This document shows positions 34,501 to 43,820 of a DNA stretch of 64,000 nucleotides, one piece after another. The translations under genes were made by a program, and so were the position numbers. The DNA comes from Undaria pinnatifida (lineage: Eukaryota; Sar; Phaeophyceae; Laminariales; Alariaceae): the NCBI GenBank assembly GCA_012845835.1, contig JABAKD010000030.1, forward strand, positions 1,054,001 to 1,118,000. Reading direction: 5' to 3'. Numbering within the stretch: position 1 is the first letter of the stretch; every line of letters starts with the position of its first letter. Under the pieces are notes generated by a model. It made no database searches. It was not told where the DNA came from and saw only the letters and a program-made list of their open reading frames with translations.

Positions 34501-36330
34501 ATGCACGCAGTGGAAGATGTTGATATCTACAGCAGTCTCAGCAGAAGCAGCGCTACCGGGGGCAAGCACGGGAAACGCCAGGGGAAAATCGCAACCAGTC
34601 TCCCCTCGGTTCTCTGCGGGGTCGGGTGTCAATAGGGGAAACGGCACATAGCCGTTGTCTGGCTCTATCCTGCAAGCGAAGTTGGAGTAACTAGATCCAT
34701 CACCCTCGAATCTCAACCGTCCATCGAAAAGAGAAATGCACAAGCCCTCATCCTCGGTCATGAATCCTACTCCCTGCTTATGCGCGGCCATTAGCGAAAA
34801 CAAGTTGAACGCCAAGTCCGGCATGTATGCCACATCTAACAGTTTAACAGTTAGATCTCCGGGGAAGACTACAGTCAGCGTGCCATACTCCACGACGTCG
34901 ATCAGGTGGTTGTCACCGATCCTAACCTTGTCGTCGCACAGTCGTACGTCACTTAACAGGTCAGCCGAATGAGTCATGTGAAATGAAGCACCACTGTCTG
35001 CTAACCATTTCTCAGCTAAGCTCTCTGTTATGCTCTCACTACGTTCCTCAGTACACGAGTCATCACTACGGCTAAACATAGCATTCGCAAGACAGCACAC
35101 AGTCTCACCACTGTTGTTCTGTTCCTGTGCACCTTCGCCAGACGTCCTCTCCGAAGCCGGGGTGACACGAGCCTTGCACTGGTACCACATGTGTCCGGGT
35201 TCCAAGCAACGGATACACTTACCCTTCACCTTATCATACTCTGATTGGGGGATGGTCTGCTTGGGGGTGGGGGGGCTGCCTCTACCTTCGCTACCCTGGC
35301 TAGCATCAGCATTCGCTGATTCCTTGTTTCGCGACCTAACATTGTTACGATTGGATCCGCGACCACCTCCACGGTTACCTCCACGCCCACCTCCGCGGCC
35401 ACCTCGGGCAGCACCATTCGAAAACAGTGCCTGACCCACGTTCTTTCCTTTTGGCACGGGAAGTCTCAGGTGCCTCTGCCTGACAATGCTCTCTATTTCA
35501 GCTCGGGTGATTTCATCGTGGTACAAGAGCGTGCGTTGTTCTATCTCGTAGTCAGCTGTAAGAACTCGTACCAGTTTGCGGTTCACCTCTCCTTCTGATT
35601 TCGGCACACCAAGCGAAGCAAGAGTACCAACAATCTTGTCTACGCGACTGAAGAATTTCATGGGCTCCTCACCCTTCTCCATTTTCACTGCATCAAACGC
35701 GTCCGACCATTTGACCTGTGTGGCAACTGATTTCGGAAGAAACCAATCCCGAAGCATTCTCCAAGCACCGCTTGGCGATTGCCTGGCAAACACTCTGTCT
35801 AATAGGTCAGTATCAGTCATGCTTTCAGTCAGACATATCCATGCAACCCGCGCATTCTTGATGTGTGGACGGCTCAAACCTTGCGAAATAAAGTATTGCG
35901 TGTCTTTGGTTGTGTCACCTACAGCTACCTCTATGTCTGTAAGCATAGAACCCAAACACCCACTCATCGATACGAACGCTTCGAACCGCTTACTCCATAC
36001 GGGGAATTCCTCAGGTTTACCGCTGAATTTGGGGACTGCCTGCTTTATACTACTGAATTCACGAGGGCCTACATTTACACCTGAACTCTCAACGGATTCG
36101 TCATACCTAATCTCGTCTACGTGTACACCACCACCAGGGGCTTGCAAGTTCCCACCGGTTACGACTCCATCTTGGCGTTCCCTGCCAGGGTTGGACTGGG
36201 CCTCTCCACGGCCCCGGTCGCTGGCCATCCGCTCTTCCAGTCGATCTTGTCGGGATACCAATGATCTCAGCAAGACCATCATTTCTTCTTGTGAGCCGGC
36301 CTCCTCTTGGTCATGCTCACTTCCAGGCAT
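31504..36330 (-). CDS. copia gag-pol polyprotein (1608 aa)
   Basis: Makes the capsid and all enzymes for retrotransposition in cytoplasmic particles. Gag occupies about 1-370, with a Gly/Arg-rich stretch at 308-328 and a CCHC zinc knuckle at C372-C375-H380-C385. The protease active site is DSGA at 445-448. Integrase carries the HHCC finger (about H607/H612, C636, C639) and catalytic D667, D731 and E767; the last two have the classical 35-residue spacing. An acidic Ser-rich linker lies at about 975-1005. RT has LDVDQAF (D1205) and VHVDD (D1291-D1292), with His where most families have Tyr. RNase H shows D1460, E1503 and D1538, with the DILTKA end at about 1587. The order protease-integrase-RT is diagnostic of Ty1/copia. 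Gag and pol share one frame with no shift or stop. The start is the ATG 31 bp after the LTR. All catalytic residues are present. Confidence 0.97.
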   Translation of the reverse strand: MPGSEHDQEEAGSQEEMMVLLRSLVSRQDRLEERMASDRGRGEAQSNPGRERQDGVVTGGNLQAPGGGVHVDEIRYDESVESSGVNVGPREFSSIKQAVPKFSGKPEEFPVWSKRFEAFVSMSGCLGSMLTDIEVAVGDTTKDTQYFISQGLSRPHIKNARVAWICLTESMTDTDLLDRVFARQSPSGAWRMLRDWFLPKSVATQVKWSDAFDAVKMEKGEEPMKFFSRVDKIVGTLASLGVPKSEGEVNRKLVRVLTADYEIEQRTLLYHDEITRAEIESIVRQRHLRLPVPKGKNVGQALFSNGAARGGRGGGRGGNRGGGRGSNRNNVRSRNKESANADASQGSEGRGSPPTPKQTIPQSEYDKVKGKCIRCLEPGHMWYQCKARVTPASERTSGEGAQEQNNSGETVCCLANAMFSRSDDSCTEERSESITESLAEKWLADSGASFHMTHSADLLSDVRLCDDKVRIGDNHLIDVVEYGTLTVVFPGDLTVKLLDVAYMPDLAFNLFSLMAAHKQGVGFMTEDEGLCISLFDGRLRFEGDGSSYSNFACRIEPDNGYVPFPLLTPDPAENRGETGCDFPLAFPVLAPGSAASAETAVDINIFHCVHGHSNELLLRETAKALGVELLGTLRPCTGCSMAKGYRKPIPSSTKSRAPEKLGRVFVDLSGPKRTPSLLGKRYVMLVKDDFSRYAWVYFMKHKSDAADAFRKFLADVRADGVPSKVEIVRSDNGGEFFGGEFGEVCKQFCIKQEFTNADSPKQNGVVERALGIIQNAALAACIQAPIIFPLVQLPPTESLWAEAVHWSCDALNHTATTANPGNKSPHEMWHGAAAPASPHPFLRPAYCRWNHPSKSSPRAESCFYLGPGIDHPSDSLRMLTRGNRVVETRDVTWEATLDVGAVLSQLPEVPEQGGTQGLEDAPELGGTEDFVSAPTTPLPVLGRGIPHQLRAVSPMTPAVSPIPQAGDEFRAEDVEPNDTSAVSSELSDSDSSSQDGSDASASDDEAPTPTAVRTAARQLGAHMSGPGDGEEIREGRTRAQTRALNREAAAGLISAIGPCEGGRVFQALLAANEAECEKTKLPDCLVKEAEPEPTSYTAARKSKHSDVWMDAMRSEFDGLEAAGTFVEVSEIPASNNIVESKWLLKWKSDAHGMIDRAKARLVAKGYSQVEGVDYFETFAPTASTTSNRLIAAMACKLDWDLRHLDVDQAFIQAELDTEIFLRLPRGCGEMSGKVVLLNKALYGLKQSGRSWYKLLSSTLVECGFEQCLVDPCVFRLMLNDAVVAMLVVHVDDIKIAATKGVTDSVVADLNKRFPTKHLGEVTWYMGSEYRRDREKGTLEISQTQFIRNVVDRFGITKTSPIPASPSLDLRYVSDEEPVVDANFREIVGSLMWIANQTRPDISNAVRAIARFSHDPKEVHVKAARKVLEYLSATAHLGLTFRKESKLGDVQLEYDLETYVDADYAHKAEDRRSVSGVAVCCGGTLVSWFSRTQKCVTLSTTEAEYVAMADGVKEALYVRGVLVFLMPSLGSPSIGVFEDNKGAIDLAKNPLSSSNSKHIDVRYHFLRELVGKGDLCVKYLRTEDQHADILTKAIARESFEKHRDFLLGI

Positions 36331-36361
36331 TGTTCCGATTCAAACGTAAAGCACGTTAACG

Positions 36362-36791
36362 TGTTGGATTAAATCGGTTATGCGAAGAATAATGTGCTCC
36401 CAGCAGCCCAGTCTCAGGGCGCGAGCTTCACTGCAACACACAGTGTGAAGAAGATGGTATATAGATGTCTTTATTAGCTGGTCCCGGATGCTGATAAGAG
36501 GGAAAGAGATGGAGTGAGGCGAGTGGGCGAAGCCATCTCGCTCCACACCAGGCAATATTCTCAACGCCCCAAATTCCCAAATACTACAGGTGCTACATTC
36601 TCATATTTCCACGTGTTCCTAGATTGGTTCCAGAAACAGTCTACAAGGACCTTCGGGACTATTCCACGTGTCCTTCCCATGCTATAATATTCCGCAATGC
36701 ACCGTCGGGTAATCCGACAATACCCCGTCGGACGATCCTTCGTGACCATCGTTGTTCCTACTTTGTTCGTTGAGACAAGCTATATCGAACA
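36362..36791 (-). repeat. 5' LTR of the copia element
   Basis: 430 bp direct repeat of 30998-31427. It should hold the promoter driving - strand transcription. TATA-like TATAATATT lies near 36681 on +, but no promoter can be assigned with confidence. Confidence 0.95.
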
Positions 36792-37195
36792 CACTGCATG
36801 CCCGCAGGTCGTCACTCTGACAGCACTCCAGACAGCAGGCGCGTTCGTCTATACTCACGATTACCGTGCGGTTCGTACGGTGCAGGCAGCCCAACCGCCG
36901 TAGTTTGTAGCCGCGAGTTGGTTAGTTGTGGGGACGGGGGAACTCTATGCTGTAGTTGAGTGGATACCCGCGGCCATGTGAGTTCAGTTTGCACATTGGA
37001 CCTTTTCACTTGTGCGCCTTTTTCCGTATCGTGCGTTTTTAGGCGGGAAAGCGTAGTATTTCCCGGACGAATTTTTATTTTACTTGGTTTTAGGGATCTT
37101 TCTAGGGCCCCAGCACCTTTGTGTGACCACGGACTCTAGATTTTTGACAAGAGTTCATGTGAGAAAACAACAACAACACTGCTTCAACAACACTG
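36792..37195 (+). mobile_element. X element copy 1, 3' part with (AAC) tail
   Basis: Continues from CACTGCATGCCCGC through GCAGCCCAACCGCCGTAG, GCGGCCATGTGAGTTCAG, AGGCGGGAAAGCGTAG and TGTGTGACCACGGACTCTAG. It ends GTTCATGTGAGAAAACAACAACAAC at 37155-37178, with a short imperfect duplication after it. Joined to 30748-30992 it gives an uninterrupted X body of about 640 bp. Confidence 0.85.
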
Positions 37196-37376
37196 CTTCA
37201 ATTACTTTACCGGAGGTCGTTCGCGCGTGTTCAGCAGTTTGGGAATTGCCACGCTGGGCTTTTTTTAGTCGCGCAGTGTATGGGGCTGCAGGCCTTCCTT
37301 GTTGATGTGTGTATGCGAAATGCAGGAGCAAATTCGTTTTTTATTTCCACGGCTGATCAATTAATTTCTATTGCTC

Positions 37377-38089
37377 ATGTCGCAAGTTGCATGCCGACCA
37401 ACATGTGTCGACAGGGGTGCTGGTGCCGCGGCGGCGGTGGGGAGCAAGCGCACATTGCTGGGTTTTTTCAAACCAAAGAGCGCCACGGACGGCGCTAAGG
37501 AGTCGCCGGTATTGATGGACAGTAGTAGCGGCGGGGGCGCAAGCGGTGATGCTGACGTGGTGGCGACGGGAGTTGTGAGCAGGGGTGAGGGTGGTGCGGG
37601 CGAGCGCAGTGGCGCCGACGTGGTTGTGACGGGAGTTGTGAGCAAGGGTGAGGGTGGTGCGGGCGCGGGCAGTTTCGCTGACGTGGTTGCGACGGGAGTT
37701 GTGAACGTGCTTGAGGATCAGGGAGCGCGGGCATTGATATGAACGGTGTTTGCTCCGACGCTGCAGACGGGAGTGGTCCCGCCGATAGGACGCTTGTCCA
37801 CGCTCCCATCTACTGCGCGGGATTACGTCCGGCTGTCCGGGAGCCTGTTCTCCAACACTACCCATCCACTCTCCATGGTATTGGCAACCAGGGGGTGTCG
37901 TGGGAGGCTCGCATAAACCTGAATCGCGTGTCTCTTCACCTGGTGCCAACTGCCTCCCGCGGCATCTGGAGCCCAGGCTGTGCTGGAACGGTGGAACAAC
38001 CAGGAGGCACGAGCGCACCGTGTTTGGACATGAAAGGCAAGAAGGCTTACAGGGCTTCGTGCCCAAGCGCGGCGCTTGCCCACCATTGA
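37377..38089 (+). CDS. hypothetical repeat protein, possibly frameshifted near 37740
   Basis: An ATG at 37377 opens 121 codons to a stop at 37740. The N-terminus has SKRTLLGFFKPKS, whose LxxFF resembles a PCNA-binding box lacking the Gln. Three near-repeats of ADVVATGVVSRGEGGAG follow. Just past the stop another frame stays open to 38089 with coding-like sequence (RTLVHAPIYCAGLRPAV, LQHYPSTLHG, VSWEARIN). A one-base slip or an intron could join the two. The second half recalls, from memory, N-terminal parts of zinc-finger proteins linked to KDZ-type transposons, the same family suspected at 55-56 kb. Function is unknown. A nested repeat or chance reading is possible. Confidence 0.4.
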
Positions 38090-38320
38090 TATTATTTCTG
38101 ACAATTTTGACCACCTTGCATTGACGCAAGGATTTACTTACCTAAACAACCTAAAGTACAGTTTGACATCCCTTGCTCTTGCAATGTTGGCTTGCTTGCC
38201 AGGCCTCTTTGTTAACACAAGAGTGTACAGTAAACCATCCACAGGGGCACAGCCAAAAAACGAACCACCAAGCAAGGAAACAAAGCAAAAGATGGAAAAA
38301 AACTTGACTTTTTTGTTTTT

Positions 38321-38735
38321 TATATCCTCCGGCGGATGGGGAAAAATAAAGCGTAGTTAGCTCACCACACTTCCACGTATTTTCATACGCGTCGTGTGTC
38401 GATTTAACTCAGCTGCTTTCGCAGCCTAACGCTAGCTGGCGCACCCTTCGGGTCCCATTGTAGGTATAGCGTAAGCTGTCCCTATCAGTGGTCTTCGTTA
38501 CAACCTCGGCAGCGCAAGCTGCCGTTCGTTGTATTCGGATGCGTGTGTATGTCGACCCGGCCTGTCCCCTGAGGGTCAGTTTCGGTGGAGATAGCCACCC
38601 GGGATGTCATCTTTCCGGGTAGTGTGGGACTTGCGCAAGCTCACCCACTAACAAAACCCCTGGCCATGGGAGATGGCCTTCCGCCGGACTTGGTCCAGTT
38701 ACGGTCCACCCTACCCCATTCGGGCGTTGGTCTTC
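38321..38735 (-). mobile_element. S element, long copy
   Basis: Same body as 19291-19700 with a few substitutions. The poly-A end is seen as T-rich sequence at 38309-38321. The 5' end is at about 38735 (GGGCGTTGGTCTTCG), next to a T run. Confidence 0.8.
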
Positions 38736-38751
38736 GATTTTTTTTTCGGGC

Positions 38752-38840
38752 CTCGCGGGGGGGAGGGGGGGGAGGGAGGGGGGGGGGGAAGGGGGAGGAG
38801 GGGGGGGGGGGGAAGGGGGAGGGGTGGGGGGAGGTGTGCG
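38752..38840. repeat. G-rich homopolymer block
   Basis: About 85 bp of G runs broken by single A bases between the S and X copies. Strong G-quadruplex potential on +. Confidence 0.85.
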
Positions 38841-38866
38841 GGATAACTTTCCTTGTGCGCCCTCGT

Positions 38867-39465
38867 CAGCACCGCAAGCTGCGTGGTGCATTTTGTTTTT
38901 TTGGGGCGGGGGAGAAGGGGAACCGATTGGAATCGAGTGTCAACAAGAGCAAGTGCCAAGGAGCGGGCCGAGTTAGCTAAGGCGATGAGGCGGCCATGTG
39001 GACAACCACAGCAGGTGGATTGCACACGGAGACTCACGACCCGCATGCACACCATTATCACGAAACCAGCGATTGTCTTTTTTTCAGCGTTTTTTACGAG
39101 GCTGTAGTACAACATGTAGCTTACGTCACTGATTTTTGTAGAGTTAGTAGAGTTGTATACCCTTCATGGGGAACGACCCCCCGCAATTTTCAATTTTCAG
39201 GCACGGGCGTAGTAGCCGCGCTGCCGCCTGTCAAATAACTCGGGGAGGCGGGGCGATCTTTGATATTTTTTTCGTGGTTTTTGGTTCGACTGCTCTTATT
39301 GTTTCACTGCATGCCCGCGGGTCGTCACAGCACTCCAGAAAGCAGGCGCGTTCGCCTGTGCTCACGATTACCGTGCGGTTCGTGCGGTGCAGGCAGCCCA
39401 ACCGCTGTAGTTTGTAGCCGCGAGTTGGTTAGTAGTGGGAACGGAGTAGCTCTAAGCTGTAGTTG
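38867..39465 (+). mobile_element. X element copy 2, 5' part (split by a LINE block)
   Basis: Longest + stretch of X: CAGCACCGCAAGCTGCGTGG, CAAGTGCCAAGGAGCGGG, GGCGGCCATGTGGACAACC, then the region shared with copy 1, including the uninterrupted site TTGTTTCACTGCATGCCC at about 39299. It stops at AAGCTGTAGTTGA and resumes at 42179 (GAGTGGATACC). In copy 1 these two words are adjacent. Confidence 0.85.
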
Positions 39466-41842
39466 ATTTCTTGTTGTTGTTCTCACATTAACTCGCACAA
39501 TCAAGTCCGTGGTCACAGGGCAGACAGGCTCCAGTCACTTTGGAGCTGAGGAATACCCTAGGGAAAAACACAAACAACCCAAGGTGGTACACACATACTC
39601 CGGTATATCACAGCTGACGCAATTCATGCCTCCACCAGAAACATATGAAAGTGAAATCGGGAGTCAGTCTACGATGTGCCAGGTCCAGGCCGGTGCATAC
39701 GTCTCACTACTCACGCCTGGAGAAACCAAATATTCCGATTGCCACCCAAGTAAGACTACCACGTATATATTACACGTAGTATATATCACTCCGCATACGC
39801 ACTACAGGCATGAGTCAATTGGAGAAAAAGAAACAAAGAAAAGAAAAGAAGATAAAGGAAAGGAAAGGAAAGGAAAGAAAAGAGAAGAAAAACGAAACAA
39901 GACGAAAAAGGCAAGCAAAGAGAAGAAAAACACAAGAAAAGCAAGAAAAGACAAGACAAGAAAGCAAGGAAAGAAGAAGAAGAGAAGAAAAAGAAAAGAA
40001 AAAAGAAAAAGAAAAGAAAGAAAAATGTCATACTAGCAGACCCTAGGAACTGGCTAAGGATGGCATTGGGCTAACAGAGGGTATCACTTCCATCATCAAT
40101 GACACCTGGGAGAGAACGCAACATGGCGAAGAAGTCAGGGCGGTCTTATGCTATCTTGTGACGGCCATTAGAAGGCCCACAACTTTCAATACGATGATGG
40201 CCAAACCCAGACTTCAGTCTCTTGGGCATGACGCTCCCGCTTCCGCCCCTCCCCCCTTCCTCCCTTCCCCCCCCCCCCCCCCTTCCCCCCTCCCCCGGTC
40301 CCCTCCCCGCGCCCCCCCCTTCCCCCTCCCCCCGGCCGCTTAGAGATGCCAACGGTGGATGACGCGGCCGCCGCCTTTGCGCGTCGCTCTGCAGCTTTGC
40401 GTCTCTCCGTTTCATGCCAATTCCGCATGAACAACTCGGCTCCCTCCTCTACTCTTCGAAACCATCTGCCAGCCTTCTGAGCAGTCTTTCGCCATCCTTC
40501 GAATTTCATTCCAAAGACCGACATATCCTCCTTCAGATGATCCATCCAGTCTTTCTCTTGCCCCCCTGAGTAGCCCTTACCCCCAACAAACTCCCCAAAC
40601 ATCACCCTCTGTGGCAGACGCTCCTCCCCCATGCGTGCCACGAATCCCGCAAACAAAATCCTCCGTTTGCGCACTATCACCTCAACGCTCTCGGAATATG
40701 TCTGGGCAAGCGCGTCGGCGCACGATTGGGTGTCGTCGTCGCGCTTGCGTTTCCGCCATCCAAGGCATCGGAGGAGCATGGAGCGGTGAACCTGTCGTAG
40801 CCTGTCATAGTCAGGCTTCTTCGGGCTCCACGTCATGCAAACGTACAGCAGTGTCTCGACCACCTCAGCTTTCAGCAACCGCCCCTTCAACCGTAAGCGA
40901 ACACCCGGTCGATCATAGATTCCCATCTTGTACCGCTGGAAGCACGCCCAGGCTCTCTGAAGACGCCGCGTCATTTCAGTGCTAAGGTTTCTGACTGCGG
41001 TGATAGCCCCGCCCAAGTATACAAACTGGATTGTTTGTTTGTAAACCTGGCCGGCTGCATTGATCGTGAAGGACACCTTCCCCCCGCTTTTGGTTTCCAG
41101 GCACATTATCTCCGTTTTTGCCTCGGATACCTTAAGCCCGAACGACGAGCACGCAGTCACGATCGCCGTCATCATCCTCTCCAGCCCTTCTGATGATCGC
41201 GATACGATGCCCGCATCGTCCGCGTACAACATACCCCACAATCTCTGCACCCCCCTCCCCCTCCTTCCCCCTCCGTCCGTCGACTTTGCCTGTGCGTGAA
41301 GTGCCCTTTTTCTCGCCTTCCTTCTTTCGTTGGAGCTGCACCATGTTGTCCGTGATGGCTGCATCAGCGAGGAAGCGTTTCTCGGCCACACGCAGTACCG
41401 CAGTAAGAAACATGTTGAACAGCAATGGCGCGAGCACGCATCCTTGTCTGAGACCTTGCCCCACGTCGAACTTATCCGAGCACTCTCCATCATCCAGCCG
41501 CACGCATGCTTGCATGCCGTCGTGGAATTGGCGGATGACGGCGAGTATTCTCGGTGGCACGCCAAAACAAGCAAAGGACATCCCACAGAAGAGTTCGGTC
41601 GACGGAGTCGTATGCTTTGGTGAGGTCGATAAAGCACATGTACAAGGGGGTGTCCTTCTTCCGCGCCAGTTCCTGCAGTCGTCGTACTACGAACATCATG
41701 TCAACCGTCGAGCGTTGGGGTCTGAACCCACACTGTTCCTCCGGCAGAATGTTCTCGCGTTCGCAATAGTCACTCAGGCGACCCGCGATGACTTTGAGGA
41801 GTACTTTACCGGCGTGAGCCACGAGGGAGATGCAACGATATT
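39466..41842 (-). mobile_element. LINE copy B with frameshifted RT
   Basis: 3' tail GTTGTTGTTCTCACATTAAC at 39472. UTR with purine tract at 39825-40025, G-rich ORF end at 40240-40335 (C runs on +), and RT upstream to about 41840. RT motifs seen: [51 protein letters not shown]. It carries the same one-base slip as copy A near 41570, plus an extra C in the run at about 41250 that moves the YADD block to another frame. 5'-truncated and dead. Confidence 0.88.
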
Positions 41843-42178
41843 TGCGTGTACCACCTTGGGTTGTGTGTGTTTTTCCCTAGGGTATTCCTCAGCTCCAGAG
41901 TGTCTGGAGCCTGTCCTGTGACCACGGACTTGATTATGCGAGTTCATGTGAGAGCAACAACAATTAATCGCGCCTGGAAAAACCGACTATACCGTTTGCC
42001 ACCCAAGAAAGACCACCACGTATATATTACACGTAGTATCTATCACTACGCACACGCACGACAGACGCAAGTCAATTGGAAAAAAAACAAACAAAGAACA
42101 AGTATGAAGAGAAAGTAATAAAAGAAAGAAAAGAAGAGAAGAAAGCAAAAAAAAAATACGAAAAAAGGAAAAAAGAAA
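41843..42178. mobile_element. two LINE 3' fragments back to back
   Basis: 41843-41965 is a + oriented 3' end (CACCTTGGGTTGTGTG to GAGTTCATGTGAG and a short AAC tail). 41966-42178 is a - oriented UTR piece (CGACTATACC to the purine tract). Together with copy B they form the block that splits X copy 2. Confidence 0.75.
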
Positions 42179-42611
42179 GAGTGGATACCGGCGGCCATGT
42201 GATTTCAGTTTGCACATTGAACCGTTCACTTGTCTCGGGCGCCTCTTCGTTTCGTGCGTTTACGGCGGGAAAGCGTAGTATTTCCCAAGCGAAATATAAT
42301 TTTTTTTTCATTTCGTTTTTCGGATCTTCCTAGCGCTCTAGCACCTTTGTGTGACCACGGACTCTAGAATTTCGACAAACAACAAGATTTTTTTTTTTTT
42401 TTTTTTTTTATCCTCCGGCGGATGGGGAAAAATAAAGCTTTAGCTCACCACACTTCCGCGTATTTTCATACGCGTCGTGTGTCGATTTAACTCAGTTGCT
42501 TTCGCAGCCCAACGCTAGCTGGCGCACCCTTCGAGTCCCATTGTAGGTATAGCGTAAGCTGTCCCTATCATTGGTCCCCGTTACAACCCCGGCAGTCGAC
42601 AAACAACAAGA
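42179..42611 (+). mobile_element. X element copy 2, 3' part, split again by S
   Basis: Continues GAGTGGATACC, GGCCATGTGATTTCAG, GGCGGGAAAGCGTAG, TGTGTGACCACGGACTCTAG, then TTCGACAAACAACAAGA. After the S insertion the last 16 bases reappear at 42596-42611, followed by ACAACC. Confidence 0.8.
42388..42595 (-). mobile_element. S element, 5'-truncated, 16-bp target duplication
   Basis: About 21 T (poly-A on -) followed by the S 3' end up to ACCCCGGCAG. TCGACAAACAACAAGA flanks both sides (42372-42387 and 42596-42611). This is direct proof that S moves by LINE-type reverse transcription. Confidence 0.92.
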
Positions 42612-42642
42612 ACAACCAGAAAAAGGTGTGAGGAGACGGCAG

Positions 42643-43365
42643 TTTGACGCCTTCATGACCGACCCATTTTTTCCGATAGATTTGACTTTGACTGACAGAA
42701 ATCTACTAGGTTTTAACTTGGAGATATCGGTTTTGTCACCCTTATTATACGCGGGACGATTTCGTTTGACTGACAGACCGGCTCTTGACATGTTTCCAGC
42801 TGCATATTTCCTCCCTGATGACTCACCAGCTGTTGTGGCTAAGAACGGCGTCGCCGGCCCATTGCTGCTGTTCGTGGAAGGTACTTACTACGTACGGCGC
42901 AAAATAATAAAATCGAGGTAACAACAAACAGCAACAGCAGCAGCGGCGGCGGCAGCAGCAGCAGGAGCAGCAGCAGCGGCAGCAGCAGCAGGAGCAGCAG
43001 AAGCAGCGGCAGCAGCAGCAGCAATACGAGCACGCGAGAAGAAAATACTTGGTGGGCCGCTTTGAGATATATGACGGAAAAATCGGGGAGCGACAACCAT
43101 GCTGTGGTAAGCGTAGGGCTCCAGCACCTTTGTGTGACCACGGACTCTAGATTTTTGACAAGACAAGAAGAGTTAATGTGAGAAAACAACAACAACAAGC
43201 GTTTTCCTTCTAGCGCATGGAAAAGTATCCGCACGGCAAGGCGACCGCGTTTGGATCCAGCATTCTTCGCGGAAACGTACCATATACAAATCTAATCTAC
43301 TTGAAGACCAAGCCACGGCGGTAGCGCCCCACTTTTTTCACGGCATACAGCAGTCACAGCAATGA
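42643..43365 (+). CDS. two terminal exons of an unrecognised gene
   Basis: Exon 42643-42880 follows an acceptor (ACGGCAG) and reads FDAFMTDPFFPIDLTLTDRN, then LSPLLYAGRFRLTDRPALD, then a PLLLFVE end. Donor GTACTT is at 42881. The intron holds CAG repeats and an X 3' end. The acceptor TTCCTTCTAG ends at 43213. Exon 43214-43365 continues in phase (a split codon giving A, then HGKVSARQGDRVWIQHSSRK) to a TGA at 43363. The second exon is also open in another frame. Composition is coding-like, and the phase match across the intron supports the model. Upstream exons would lie left of the nested repeats. No family is recognised. Confidence 0.4.
43110..43198 (+). mobile_element. X element 3' fragment in a putative intron
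   Basis: CTCCAGCACCTTTGTGTG, ACCACGGACTCTAGATTTTTG, GTTAATGTGAG, then a short AAC tail. About 80 bp. Confidence 0.75.
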
Positions 43366-43634
43366 ATGGTGGCTACAATAGAGGTGAAAATAATCGATCG
43401 ATACAGTAAAAGAGAAATTACTATACAAGTACAAGGTACCTTTATAAGAAAAAACTCCTAGGAGTGTCACGAAACAGTCCGATATAATGAGAGACTATTT
43501 GTCTCATTCCCTATTTTTTCTCCTCTATCGAGCTCTCACAAAAGTGGTGCCGCCCGCACAAAACTGCTGTTTTCGCGCACGCACGCGCCTGAAGACGGCA
43601 TGCCCGACGTTGCCTACGATCTTCGAAAGGTTAC

Positions 43635-43820
43635 GATTTGTTGTTGTTGTTGTTGTTGTTGTTGTTCTCACATTAACTCGCATAATCAAGTCCGTGGTGA
43701 CAGGACAAGCACCAGTCACTTTGAAGCTGAGGAATGCCCCAGGGAAAAAGCACAAACGATACCTAAGGTGATACACGCATAGATAGTCTATATCATAGCT
43801 GACGCAATTCACGCCTCCAA
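43635..43820 (-). mobile_element. LINE 3' fragment with (AAC)n tail
   Basis: GTT run at 43638-43667, then CTCACATTAACTCGCATAAT and the UTR to CTGACGCAATTCACGCCTCC. Diverged at several positions from copies A-D. Confidence 0.8.

Larger units (their letters stand above)
30998..36791 (-). mobile_element. intact Ty1/copia LTR retrotransposon
   Basis: Two 430-bp LTRs (30998-31427 and 36362-36791) start TGTTGG and end AACA on +. Compared by eye they show no difference, which implies recent insertion. The 5-bp duplication CACTG flanks the element at 30993-30997 and 36792-36796. A purine run (CCAGGGAGGG on the - strand) next to the LTR at 31428-31437 is a good polypurine tract. Only 31 bp separate the 5' LTR from the start codon, with no obvious match to the usual initiator-Met primer site. 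The interior is one continuous frame. It probably was mobile recently. Confidence 0.97.
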
